Source: Melampsora larici-populina 98AG31 (taxonomy: Eukaryota > Basidiomycota > Pucciniomycetes > Pucciniales > Melampsoraceae). From it: a stretch of 64,000 bases of DNA. The stretch is from NCBI RefSeq assembly GCF_000204055.1, contig NW_006768792.1:1015661-1079660 (forward strand). The letters run 5' to 3'. Shown piece after piece: positions 34,869 through 47,000 of the stretch. Below the pieces are notes generated by a model, which made no database searches, was not told the DNA's origin, and saw nothing but the letters and a program-made list of their open reading frames with translations. Numbering within the stretch: position 1 is the stretch's first letter; each line of letters opens with the position of its first letter. Made by a program: the position numbers and the translations under genes.

Positions 34869-35173
34869 ATATCCGTCAATAACTCCCCAAATCACCATTG
34901 ACTGAAGTCGAAGCTAGAGGGGTCATAGCCTTCCCTGTATACCCATATGTAATCTTACTATCAATCGATTTTCTTGATCTCACTATTCATGAAAAACCGT
35001 CGTATGCCAGATAGAAGTGTGATTCCAGAATTAGTCTCACTAGAACTTATCTCCAGAACGATCTTCTCAAGTAAAGCAAGTGAAACCAATCAATAGCAAA
35101 TCTTGAAAGATTCTTGATCAATCTTACTGACTCCCTCTATTGTGTTTCTAGGATCTTCGACTTTGGAATTTAA
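34869..35173. repeat. Gap-flanking duplicate, right copy (305 bp)
   Basis: Direct repeat of the left copy. Most simply an unmerged contig overlap or two haplotypes placed in tandem, rather than a biological duplication. Confidence 0.88.
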
Positions 35174-38056
35174 AAGATGACAAACAATCAAAGCAATAAA
35201 GGATCCAATTAAATTTTACCATTACAATCTATCAGAGACCATTCAACTGATTCAGAAAATTCAAAAAATTATACATGATCTAATCTTATCAGTAGCTTCA
35301 TTAACTACATCAATCAATGTATTAGCAATCTTACGCTCAAATCAATCCACCACTTTTTGATCAGACTCGATTTTTGATTCGTTGATCTTTAACTTCCATA
35401 CTTGAAGTCGTTCCTAACTTAGGACTTGAATGTGATCAATTGATGACTGATCCTTCAAGTTCATTGAGAAGGGTTTGTTGATATCCAGTTTTTTTGCACA
35501 GTCAGTTTTTCAAATAACAGTTGACCAATAAACCTTTCTTCCTTCAGTTCTTGGTCACGTATCATAGGTGGTGATCTTGCGCTCATTGAGTGGACAATCT
35601 AAATTAGGAAGGTATTTTCCTCAACTTTGTTTGCTAGCTTTTGTTCAAAAAGCTGACCATTATTCATTTCACTTTTGTAGAAAAAGCTCATCAAAAGACA
35701 ATCAAAACAAAGCTGAAACCTCATATCATTTCGCGCTTCAACCTTGATCTACTAATTACTCAAACTATAGACAATATATCAATATGACTCCAAATGTTAT
35801 CTTGGTCTAATTAAGATGGTTCAAAAGAATTGTAACTCTAATCAAACATCAATGTTCACAAACCCGCTAATGATATTATAAACAAATCTTTTTGATCTCG
35901 TATTTCAAACAAAATCAAACTTGATATACAAACAAATATCAAATTGATCAGTCTATCCAATGACACCAACATTGCATTCTGAGTTTTTTTGATTTGATTG
36001 ATGTACTCAATAACAAAACTCATTGTCAAGATCAAACATCGGCATCATCGCCAATCAAATGGAGACAACTTCCTTAATCGAGTCAAATTATCACCCTGTA
36101 CCTTATCCTCCTCAGCCTCAGATGCAAGCACGCCAATCGGAATGAGTACACGACTGAACAAATATGTTCCAAAATCATGTGTTATCTATAATCGGTCAAC
36201 ATTGAGTTTAATTGATCCACCTCATACAAAAACATGGACTGCAGCCGAGCTCTTTATGAAGAAAGCCCTCGGATCAGTCGGGCGCCCGCTAACTACTTCT
36301 TTCAGATCCTCTCAATCTCAACCCGAAGCCAATTGTATCACACTCTTGAATGTAGATTTAGTAATCAACAAGTTTAAGTACCCCTGACACACTCCAATAC
36401 TTGCTAACCACAGCCGAAGATCTCATGTCAACCTAACTTCTCAGAAACCAATCAACATGCATAATAAAATTGTTCTGATGCATCAAGTTGTCAAACACAA
36501 CAAGAGAATGATCCATCTTTTTTCTTATTTTAATTCAATCATCATACTCCAGAGCAAATGTGATCAAAGGAATCACTTCAATTGATCTTGAAAAGAGAAA
36601 GAGAGTTTTGAGTGGGATGATATTCTTTTTTGTTTTGTAGCATGGTTGTTGAGGTAGATTAAAAAAATAACTCTAGATGTAAATCTAGAATTTAATATTC
36701 ATTTTCACCTAAAATGTCAATTGAAAGAAAAGAATCAATCAATTCACTAAGAATCGAGTCAAGAATGAAAACAGAGAAAGTGCAAGTTTTATAAATCAAT
36801 GGAATGATGAACTTGATGTTTGTTTAGAATTGGATTGTGTTAAGGTCTGGTTAGAGAATGTGCTTGGGTTAATATTGGATGGAATACCAAAGATTTTAGA
36901 AGAATCAGTTGAGTTCATCCATTCTTTATAAAGCAATTTGTTATTTTCATAAAGAAGTGTTGATTTCAATTTTGCTATTTGTTTGATCAGAGTAAATCAA
37001 TTAGTATGATTTCTTATAAATAGAACCAAAGTCACAATAGAATCTTGACTCCTAGCCAAATCATTCTCATTCAAAACCTTGACAGCTTTACCTTCAAACT
37101 TGAGAAAACCATTATCACAACCAACAAAACATTGGTGGAATCACTTGAATTTATCAAGTACAATTGAATTAAAAATTTTAATTCCTTCTAAATATTTAAT
37201 TTCATCATATGAAAATCAAATGTTTCATTGAGAATTGTATTGGAATTTTTATATAAGACATTTAAAAATGAGTATACTCAATGAAGATGTGATTGGAAAA
37301 AGTTTGAAAAATGGTAGGTTAGGTAAGGTTTCTGCTTTAAACATTGGGTCTGGTAGGTCTTAAGTTTATGGTCTTGGTGTGCTTGAAATGGTAAGTAGAA
37401 TCCATGCTGTGGTTTCCTTTGATCTTGATACTGATTGGATTTCTTTCCGTTGATCAATACAATGGTGGGCACAATTGACAAATTTAGAAATCTCATTGCC
37501 ACTTGAAACTTACTCACAAGAACAAAAATCAAATTTTGAAACTAATAATGATGTATTATTTGGAAAGCAACTTGATTGTGTCAGAATATTGGGTCTTTTT
37601 AACTGAATTATATGGACTAATTGAAAATAGATTAGATTCTGCTTTACACTTAAAAAGATTGTGTGAGAATTGGTGTGATTGAAGGCTTTTGGGAATGTTT
37701 CTGGATTTGGGTTTTGTGGTTCATGTAGGATTAGTTGGGTTCATGTTATTCATATATAATTATTTTCCAATTCAGTTTCCAGAGATGCAAGTCAAGAATA
37801 AGTTTATGGAAATCAATGCTGATGAAATGTAGACTATTTTCTTCCTTTTCCTTGACCATAAAAAATCTATAAGGTGGATCATTACCCCTTGGCAACAAAA
37901 CAAAATAAAGAGGTTTAATGATATCTCAATCTGACTTTTTTTGTCAAATTATGATGGGGCTGTTCAAGAAGGGCTTCTACAGCCCTTTTTTATATTTTAC
38001 ATTTTGTTTGGGCTCTGTAAATTTTAAGTAAAACTTTAAGGTCATGAACCATCTTT
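35174..38056. other. A+T-rich region, no recognised gene
   Basis: A 129-codon open frame at 35998-36387 (+) ends TTLLNVDLVINKFKYP-like and has no motif I recognise; it may be chance. The rest is poly-T/A-rich without TIRs, LTR ends or RNA-gene signatures that I can see. Confidence 0.4.
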
Positions 38057-38059
38057 AGA

Positions 38060-38442
38060 CACTGCCAGCATTAAAGAGGTTCCCAGATGGGAATATGGGT
38101 CCTAGTGATCAGATTCCCATTCTGCTACTGTTACACAGTTCCATGAATATTTCCTGAGTAGCCATTGTGATATATGTAGTCAATATTTTGAAATGTGTTT
38201 CTCAATCTGAACAAAGTTACAGCATGTATTACACATGCTTTTTTTATCTAGATGAGCAGATAACTGAGCAGACCTGTATGTAGCTGATAGCTAAGGATTT
38301 ACTCAGATGTTTGCACATATGTAGTGTATGCTTTATGGCTCAGATGTGCAGTGCAAGATGATTTGATGCTCCATTCTTCTCTCAATGATATTCCCAGCCT
38401 AGGTCATGTTCCGACCAGGGAACCTATTTAATGCTGGCAGTG
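38060..38442. mobile_element. CACTA-type MITE, family B (383 bp)
   Basis: Termini CACTGCCAGCATTAAA and TTTAATGCTGGCAGTG are perfect 16-bp inverted repeats that extend imperfectly to about 45 bp (AGGTTCCC, GGGAA..). TSD AGA at 38057-38059 and 38443-38445. The first 12 bases are shared with family A, implying the same transposase, but the interior is unrelated. Confidence 0.9.
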
Positions 38443-38445
38443 AGA

Positions 38446-39650
38446 GTTGGTTCACAGTCTTGCAATCTTGTAATCAGCCTTAAAACTTTTAAATCATGTA
38501 CCTGAATTTTCAAAAGACAGGGACAATTGAGCCAAAAAATGTACCTCCATTCTTTGTATTTTTTGTTCCTGGATTCTAATGATTTGTGGTCAAAAAAGAA
38601 CCTTTTCTTTCCTTATTTTTTTTCTCCAGGTTTTTTTCTTTCATTAACAAAAAATCTGTACAAAACCAAAGAGAAGAAAAAGAAGCCAAAAAAAACTGTT
38701 GGGACAGTGTTTCTGACTTTACAAAGCCGTAAAATATAAAATTAGAGCATTTGCCACTTTGCAATCAGGACTTTTAAGGATTGAGCAACCCTAAAAAGAC
38801 TGATTGCAACTTGGCAACCACTTGGCTCACATTTCTCTTCTTGGAATGCCCTAATGTAACTCAAAATTTTGGAAGGCTTGATTTTTAATTGGTTTACTTA
38901 TACTGTGCATAGATTTACCAATTAATGATTACAATTTGTCAATTTAAAATCAACACAAACCAGATGATAAAGTCAGAATGTGCACAGAAGGATCTATCTT
39001 CAAACCTGCAGTAGGAGTCAAATGTGCAACAATAACACCAGATGAAGCAAGAGTAAAAGAATGTAAATTTAAGCAAATGTGGTTGTAAGTAAACCCAAAA
39101 ACCCCCAAGTGAAAAATATTCTATAACATGTCATATACTGAGACAAAACAATACTTGAGGTACTCTGATATTGAAATTGTGAGGGGGTCAGTGACAGGGG
39201 TTAGGCTTAGGACAAGGATATCATCACCCTGTCCCAGGGGTATGTGACATTGACTTTGCTCACAATGACCATCCTTCCTTGCAAAACTTGATCCCACCAC
39301 ATTTAAGACTCACAAGCAGCATGGCCTCTATACCCCTTGCCTCATCCCCATCCTGTTGCTTGCTGTCTGCCGTAAAGATCTAAAGTAAAAGCCCTCTCAG
39401 ATTGGCTTGATTTATTTTAGTTGCCTTGACTATGTAATATACTTAGGCTAGCACTGTGTTACTCACACTGTAACCATTGAGCAACATTGTTTTATGATCT
39501 AGATTCTTCTGAACTGTCATCCAACCAATTGCCCCTGACATTGAAGCTTGCCTTTTTGGGAGATATTTGAGCCAAAATATCCTCCAGCATTCTTTGCAAA
39601 TACATCTAAGATGAGCCCTTCTTACAAGTGCGGCGCCCGCCGCCAATTTG
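38446..39650. other. No recognised gene
   Basis: A+T-rich. The minus-strand frame 39443-39679 starts MTFFDYPELAKLAAG but has no recognised motif and overlaps the minisatellite edge. GGGGTTAGGC and an ATTGTGAG/CTCACAAT dyad occur at 39175-39265. Confidence 0.4.
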
Positions 39651-39669
39651 GCTAGTTCAGGATAATCAA

Positions 39670-39990
39670 AGAAGGTCAAGGACGGTCAAAGAAGATCAAG
39701 GACGGTTGACAAAGATTGAGGAAGATCAAGGACGGTTGACAAAGAAAGAAGAAGATTGAGGACGGTTGATGAAGAAAGAAGAAGGTCGAGGAAGTTCAAC
39801 AAAGAAAGAAGAAGATCGAGGACAGTTGACAAATATTGAGGAAGATCAAGGACGGTTGACAAAGATTAAGGAAGATTGAGGACAGTTGACAAAGATTGAG
39901 GAAGATCAAGGACAGTTGACAAAGAAAGAAGAAGATCGAGGACGGTTGACAAAGATTGAGGAAGATCAAGGACAATCGAAGAGGATTGAT
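39670..39990. repeat. Minisatellite, about 30-bp units
   Basis: Tandem variants of GAAGATCAAGGACGGTTGAC followed by AAAGATTGAG or AAAGAAAGAA repeat roughly ten times. Sub-repeat structure of about 15 bp is visible. It reads open on the minus strand (SSIFLNLCQPS-like repeats), which is not evidence for a protein. Confidence 0.8.
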
Positions 39991-40139
39991 GATGATGAAA
40001 GAGGTTTTGGAGGAGAGCAAGACAGGAAGCAGGTACTTTGAAGCTCTTGAGACTGATGGTAGAATGTCTCCAATTGGAGGTGTTGATACCTGTGAGACCG
40101 AGCTTGTAGCTAGTTGGCCAACATGTGGTTTTTGGCTGC

Positions 40140-40472
40140 AGTAGAATCTAACATTGGTGTTTGAATTGTACAGTTTGAGAAATGTATTTTTTGGTTTTTC
40201 GTTTTTGATTTTTGGTTTTTTGATTTTTTGATTTTTGGTGTTGCTGGTACTTTTTGTCAAAAGGTGACAATGCAATGAAAACGGTGTCGACCACTGGAAA
40301 TTTGGGCAAAAAGGGGTTTCTGCCATGACTTTTACCCCAGTACAGGGGTTTTATCCCTGTATTTGAGTATTTTCTGTAGTTTTGTCTTTGATTTTTGAAT
40401 TTTGCACCCGGGGATTGTGATTTTTGATTTTTGAAATTTCGCATTGTCACTTTGGAACGTCTTGCATTCCGT
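40140..40472. repeat. Single terminal repeat of the Mutator-like element family
   Basis: It ends ...TTTGGAACGTCTTGCATTCCGT at 40472, matching the right terminus ...CACCTCGCATTCCGT of the complete element at 47456, and contains the same ordered blocks (CCGGGGATT, AAATTTCGCATTGTCAC). No matching left end was found upstream, so this is a truncated or rearranged copy. Confidence 0.6.
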
Positions 40473-42403
40473 AAAAGAGAAATATGACACCAAACTCAAT
40501 GGTGTTATGAAGACAGAGATAAAATAATCAAAAATCAACCCCAATCAAACATGTACATAATGTGTAAAATGAGTCAAGTTCACAGAAACATCAATGTGAA
40601 GGATCCCATTGGCATGATCTTCATTTTAAATTCACGTCTGGTTTGATAGACCTTTGACTTGAACCAATTTTTGCTTTTGTGTTTGTTTCACAAAATATTC
40701 AATGAGGTCAAAGCTCTTCCATGTGATGAGGTATTAAATTGTCAGATGAATGTTTTCAGAGCTATACGATCATCATCGGTATTGTTAATTGTTGATAGAT
40801 TACAGCTCTTGATTGTCTTGTGATTCCAAAGATAAAGATTAAATTTTTGAATTTGCAAGTCGATGGAAATTGTCATTTTTCATGATTTAACTTTTTTTGC
40901 CTCTAATGCCAACACAATATCAGCTTGAAATATTGACAACAAGAGGCTAGCAAATTGAGAGCATTTACAACCTAAAAAGAAAGATATTCAAAGAGGTAAA
41001 TGGAATTGATGAATTTGAATTGAGAGGTTCAAGGGAGTTTGAGGAATCAGTGATAGGTTTGTTGATATTTTGAGTTATGATGGAATTTGCAAGTCGTTTG
41101 AAAGATCAGATACAGAATTGGGTGGGATGTTTCAGAAGGTACTTTGGAGCCCTAAATTGAAGTATAGTGCAAGGTCGATGACTTGTAAAGTGAGGCTGAT
41201 GATTTGTTTGTACATTGAAAGTAGTTTTTAAGAGATTGTTAAGCAATCAATAAGTCAAAATAATATGAACATTGGAGTTGTTTACGTATCATCAAGTTTG
41301 AGTCAGGATTAGTCTGAGAGAAGATCAGATAAATCGACTACAAAGACATTGACCTCTTGTTTTGATCAATTTACTTGAAGTTTCAAGAAGCCGAGTGCAC
41401 AAAATGTGCTACAATCAATATCTATCTCAAAACACCCCCACCCAAATCAATTATCAGACATCTTCCTCAACCTCATCTCTTCATAAAAAGTGATTTCTGG
41501 AAAATACATCAAATTAACTTACTTACAAGTAACAATTTTGTTCTATGATCCTCTTGAATCCAAATCCCTCTCTGCTCAGAGCCAGAAGTCGCAAAAAGAT
41601 TTGATATGGGGTGATGAGTTTAGTTTTCAAAGGTAACTGAGTCATCCTAACTTTGCCACCACGAAAAGGTGATCTAGAATCAGAATCGAGGCCTAACTGA
41701 TTTTGGTCTTTCTCGTAAATTCTTGAAGTCAGTGAAGATGAAATGAGATATCACAATTCGAGGTTGTATTTGAAAGTGATTGGTTTGAAATCGAGGTGGC
41801 TTTAATGAGACAATTGATCTGAAGATGCTTTGTAGAAGGAAAATAAATTAAAAGGTATTGTTTCTTTAGCAAAAGCTAGAAACCCAATCGGTTTGAAAGA
41901 ACATACCTTCCCCAATCAGATGTTCTGATCAATACGCTCAAAACCAATGGATGAGGGTGACTGATCAAAATTGAGAAGATCTTAGTGCAGTGATTGATTT
42001 TGATGTGGACGAAGGATCAAAATCAAAAAAGGGTTGTCAGTTAAATTTTGAAACACAAGTGAAAGATCGAGCAGACTCGAGATCACCATTAAATGCTTGA
42101 AGGGAGGAGAAAAAAGATACCGAAGCACTGGTACAACAATCAATCAAAATAATTACCATCTCAGTTACATCATTGTCCAGCAACAGAACTTAGAAAAGTA
42201 AGAAAAGACAATACCAGGTCAAAAGCAAGTCAATCCGATTATCGACCACCATACACAGTGCCAGTTCATAGCTCAGAGGCCCACAGCACAACAAAACAAT
42301 GAGCTCAGAATTGATAACCGAAGGGCTACATCAGGTGATAAGTGTAGTGAGGTTACAATCAAAGCTTGATGAGAACAGTCCAAGTTAATTGAATCAAATT
42401 AAG
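40473..42403. other. A+T-rich region, no recognised gene
   Basis: No supported ORF, TIR, LTR or RNA gene seen. Confidence 0.45.
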
Positions 42404-43533
42404 TGTGACACTCCCGACAGATCCCCAGCACGCCCAGGCCAGACAGCAACAATACACCGTGTCAGCCTGAGACTACTAAGGAGTGTAGACTGGGATGAAT
42501 TTTACTTACTAAATGTAGACCTTGAGGTGACAAGGTCTAAAGAGAGTCTTGTTCGAGGTGTGGTTTTTGGTTCTTAGTAAAGTTTTTAAAGAACTATAGT
42601 TGGTTTCTATAGTCGTCTTTGGTGCGGAATGTTTACCGCTGCCAGTTACTGATTGAGGTGCTGTTCACTCAAACGTCTTCCAAAGCGAACGCTAGATATA
42701 GTGATCTGTACTTCAGGCCACACCTCAGTGTTGGTTGATTATAGTAAAATCAAAAAGGGATTATTGCGAGAGACTTTAGTCGGATTAGCTATTTCGAGCC
42801 AAACGATCTGTAACGGTCTCTACTTAAGGAAGAGGGATAAAAAAAAAGGGGGAACAGGAAACTGGTCTGAGAAAAGATATTTAAAGTGTGATTCTAGTAT
42901 TGATAAGAATTAAAGCAAGTAAAATATCTATCTAAGAGAAGTGAAAAGGGAAAAAGTTTTGTTTTTAAAAGGTTTTCGAAAAGAAAAGAGTTTCTAAAAA
43001 AGTAGGTTTTTATAGTAAAAGTTTTTTTTGGGAAGGATTCTTCTTCTTACTCTTTAGATGGTACGAGTTCTTTATATACTAAATACGTGAACTTGCTTTA
43101 TGATGTCATCTAAACCCTGCTTTGTTTTTCTAAAGCCTTGGTAAGCAGATTAGATTCTGAAACTGGTTCGTAACGAAACAGCCCTTTCTTGTTTCTCTTG
43201 CCTGGTCGGGTTGTTTTAGTTACTAGACCCTGGGTAGGGTTCTTTCATGTATAGTTGTTGAATTTGTACCAGATTGGTTTTGTTCTGGTACGAGTTCTAG
43301 TTATGACTTCATATGTTTGATATGATAAAAAAAAAACTCTTTGGCCAAGGGAATGTTGTCTGGACCCTTGGTACAAGATAGGGGTATGTTATCAACTGAA
43401 CAAGTTATTCTTTTTACACTCTTGAAACTGAGTGATAGAGTTGTAATTACTTTTATTGGTTTTGTTAGGTGTTTAGGTATTTTTGTGCATACCTTGGAGG
43501 TTTTGCTCCGCAAAAGCCTCTCAGGTTGACACA
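42404..43533 (+). repeat. Possible solo LTR
   Basis: The start TGTGACACTCCCGACAG and end AGGTTGACACA have TG..CA form, and a TTTATATACTAAATACG box lies at about 43072. No target-site duplication matches (TTAAG versus CCGCG), and no second copy is present. Assignment is tentative. Confidence 0.28.
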
Positions 43534-43752
43534 CCGCGTCCTAGCTCAGTACCGGAGCACAACTTTGGAATGTGGATGACTCCGCGCAACGGAATGTGAT
43601 TGGTTGAGCCAGACCAAATAGGGGTGTGAATGCTGGGTAGACCCATTCACACCGGCGTAAGATTTTGAACAGGCTAGCGTCCATATGGAAAGATATGTTG
43701 GATAGTTGGGGTAAGTGATGGAAGTTGCCTAAGTGGTTTACGCAGTGACAGA

Positions 43753-43935
43753 CACTGTGAAAATAATGTATTTTTCCAAGGTGAAAAATGATTGACATTA
43801 ATGCACAAAATGATTAATAATGCAGAATTAATGCAGAAAAATGCAGAATTAATGCAGAATTAATGCATTTTTAATCATTTTGTGAAATAAATGTAATCAT
43901 TTTTCACCTTGGAAAAATACATTATATTTGCAGTG
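43753..43935. mobile_element. CACTA-type MITE, family C copy 2 (183 bp)
   Basis: TSD AGA at 43750-43752 and 43936-43938; ends CACTGTGAAAATAATGTAT and ATTATATTTGCAGTG. Nearly identical to copy 1 over the AATGCAGAATTAATGCAG core. Confidence 0.92.
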
Positions 43936-45436
43936 AGAAATGAATACAATCACCACATGAAATTGCAGATGTCTTGTGACTATAATTACTGTGTTACGGA
44001 ATGCGACATGTGTCAAAGTGACAACTTGAAATTTCAACAAAATTTTGGAATCCCCGGGTCAGAAACTGACAAAACTGGATTAAACACCAGATTCAACTCA
44101 AATACTGGTCTGAAACCCCCTGTATTTGGGATGAAACCATACTTTCTGCCAATTTTTAGCGGTTTCCAAACCACAACCTCAAATTTGACCGCTGAGTTGG
44201 CACTTTGGCACAAAAAATACACAAAAATTTCAAATATCAAGTTTCAACATTACAAAATTCACATACTTGCAAAACGACCAAACACCAAAGTGATTCTTTA
44301 CCACAAGTCAACTGTAACTGTAAATTCACATCAATTTCAATCTACTGCTATCATTGCTTCCATCCCTTCCAAGCCAACCATACAAAATCTGCGAAAATCA
44401 AAAGCTACAGCTGTCATCACTATCATCTGTCACCTCATTCTCTGCACAAGTACCTGTGAAGCAGACAAGGACAAGCATTCACCTTGAGGTTTAATTGCAA
44501 AAACAAAAATTTCTGCCTACTGACTTTCCTTCTGTACTTGTGTTTGCCAGCTTGCCTGGTTGACCGGAATAACTTATCACCTTCTAACCCATTTTCATTT
44601 TACTTTTTACGTTAAAAATGGAATCAACCAAACAAATCTACCCAGATCAAAAACTTGTTGGTTATACTTTAAAAAACTCTACTTGTAGTCATTTCCTTTA
44701 GCTTTACCACAGTCATCAAACAGTCACTTTTCCTTCCATTTGTTATCTTGCTCTTTACCCTTGGGATACCACAGATTGTTTAACCATAAGTTATTCAAAT
44801 GAAGCTTCTTAAGTTCCTTATATTCTTTTGATAAGGTTCTATCTTATCAAACCAACACTAAAGTGTCACTCAAAGATTTTAGATGTTAGTACATGTTTAC
44901 CTAGCCAGATTAATAAGTGACTGCACTTACTGATACACTGACAGAGGTTCTTCCTCCGCACTGTATACAACTACAAGTAACAATTGTAGGTTCAAACAGT
45001 TTACCTTACAAAGAATTGAAAACTAATTCCTCACTAGTCTAGAAATCACCTTTCAAACTTTAAGAAATACATTTTGTACGCATAGTTCACCTCTAATGTT
45101 TAGTCTAGAGCTGACAGTTTCTCTTGTGTGAATTCTCACAGCTTCACAATTCGTGTCATGTAACTCTTTTTCTTCTCCTGTTTATACTTAGCATCTCTAG
45201 CTGCCATATGTGCAGCCCGCTTTACAGCTTCCTTTTTCCCTTTGACATCAGATTGCTGCCTAGCCATTGGTTCAATAGAAGTAAAAAGTTAGTATTGATC
45301 AGGGTTACCTTGCTCGGAGAGATATAACATCTCACCCCAGAAACCTGGCTGCAGGAAGAATAAAACAAAGGTCAGCTCACGTGGAATGCTTCAGAATTAT
45401 CACCCACATGGAATGAGGATGGAGTGGAACACCCAC

Positions 45437-45532
45437 GACTTGGTGATATGTGAATCAAGAGGCTAGACCAGTTGTCGGGGTTCCCCTCAGTCACCTATTC
45501 TTACCCCTAAAGAGTTCACATATCCTCAAGTC
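45437..45532. repeat. Structured repeat, copy 3 (diverged)
   Basis: The closing stem is GACTTG-GATATGTGAA (45437-45454) with TTCACATATC-CAAGTC (45515-45532), 16 pairs with a small internal loop. The apex GTTGTCGGGGTTCCCC-TCAGTCAC matches copies 1 and 2, while the stem sequence is different. Confidence 0.5.
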
Positions 45533-45770
45533 ACTGGCTGCTACCACTCCACCCCCACAACATGAAGTGCAAATCTGAAGCTAGTAAGGTTGGGAAAGAT
45601 TAATGAAAGCATACCTTGATGGATGCACTTGACGGACGGGATGTTTGAAACTTGTTGCTTCAATGAGTCTCCTCCACTTTTGACTCTGAAATTATAGGAA
45701 ACTAATCCAGGGCCAGCTTGTGGTTTGCAGATTGTATAACATGTATTTGACTACAAGCAAGCCGCCGGAT

Positions 45771-46020
45771 TATGGTCAAACTTTAATAGAGAGACCACCT
45801 AGCCTCAGGTGGTACATCTCTCCAGTCAACTGACTGGAGAAATCTATAGCTCCTACCCTGGCCACTGCAAGCCTATGGTCAAACTTTAATAGAGAGACCA
45901 CCTAGCCTCAGGTGGTACATCTCTCCAGTCAACTGACTGGAGAAATCTATAGCTCCTACCCTGGCCACTGCAAGCCTATGGTCAAACTTTGATAGAGAGA
46001 CCACCTAGCCTTAGGTGGTC
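45771..46020. repeat. Tandem array of 103-bp units, left arm
   Basis: Units start TATGGTCAAACTTTAATAGAG at 45771, 45874 and 45977 (103-bp period), the third running into the central array. Each contains CTCTCCAGTCAACTGACTGGAG. Confidence 0.88.
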
Positions 46021-46738
46021 CATCTCTCCAGTCAATTTTCTGGACCCACAGACTGCTTCAGCCAATTGACTGGAGCTCCCGATGTCCCCAGTTGATTGGC
46101 TGGAGCCACGGACTGCTCCAGTCGATCGACTGGAGCTCCTGATGGCCCCAGCCAATCAATTGGGGCCACAGACTGCTCCAGTCGATCGACTGGAGCTCCT
46201 GATGGCCCCAGTCAATTGGCTGGAGCCACAGACTGCTCCAGTCGATCGACTGGAGCTCCTGATGGCCCCAGTCAATTGGCTGGAGCCACAGACTGCTCCA
46301 GTCGATCGACTGGAGCTCCCAATGGCCCCAGTTGATTGGCTGGAGCCACAAACTGCTCCAGTCGATCGACTGGAGCTCCCGATGGCCCCAGCCAATCAAT
46401 TGGGGCCACAGACTGCTCCAGTCGATCGACTGGAGCTTCTGATGGCCCCAGTTGATTGGCTGGAGCCACAGACTGCTCTAGTCGATTGACTGGAGCTCCT
46501 GATGGCCCCAGTTGATTGGCTGGAGCCACAGACTGCTCCAGTCGATCGACTGGAGCTCCTGATGGCCCCAGTTGATTGGCTGGAGCCACAAACTGCTCCA
46601 GTTGATCGACTGGAGCTCCAGGTGAGGCCATTTGATTGGCTGGGGCAATCTGTGGCTCCAGTTGATCGACTGGAGCTCCAGGTGAGGCCAGTTGATTGGC
46701 TGGGGCAATCTGTGGCTCCAGTCGATCGACTGGAGAGA
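46021..46738. repeat. Tandem array of exactly 60-bp units, about 12 copies
   Basis: Each unit carries the 20-bp perfect palindrome CTCCAGTCGATCGACTGGAG and a second dyad around CCCCAGTTGATTGGCTGG. The period is 60 bp without drift. Because 60 is divisible by 3 and the unit lacks stops in most frames, overlapping frames of 76-135 codons appear on both strands; none is called as a gene. Confidence 0.92.
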
Positions 46739-47000
46739 TGGACCACCTAAGGCTAGGTGGTCTGTCTATTAAAGTTTGACCATAAGCTGGCGGTGGCCAG
46801 ATCCAAAGCTGAAGATTTCTTCAGTTGATCGACTGGAAAGATAGACCACCTAAGGCTAGGTGGTCTCTCTATTAAAGTTTGACCATAAGCAGGCAGTGGC
46901 CAGGGCGGGAGCTACAGATTTTTTCAGTCGATCGACTGGAGAGATGGACCACCTAAGGCTAGGTAGTCTACCTTTTAAAGTTTGACCATAAGTGTGCGGT
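46739..47000. repeat. Tandem array, right arm (inverted copies of the 103-bp unit)
   Basis: Three units of GACCACCTAAGGCTAGGTGG..AAAGTTTGACCATAAG lie in the opposite orientation to the left arm, spaced about 101-105 bp. The whole 45771-47000 block is therefore mirror-symmetric. Confidence 0.85.

Noticed and set aside
34598..34901. ORFs spanning the N gap
   Set aside because: They exist only because Ns contain no stops.
42404..43533. Confident solo LTR call
   Set aside because: TG..CA ends are present but no target-site duplication or second copy was found, so it is kept only as a low-confidence feature.
43909..44487. 192-codon ORF
   Set aside because: It runs from a MITE terminus through the Mutator-like TIR; both are non-coding repeats found elsewhere.
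46021..46738. CRISPR-like regular array
   Set aside because: Units are contiguous with no unique spacers and the host is a eukaryote; it is a minisatellite.
46058..46750. Seven overlapping ORFs of 76-135 codons on both strands
   Set aside because: They all read the same 60-bp tandem unit; a period divisible by three with no stops keeps many frames open. No start context or composition supports a protein.
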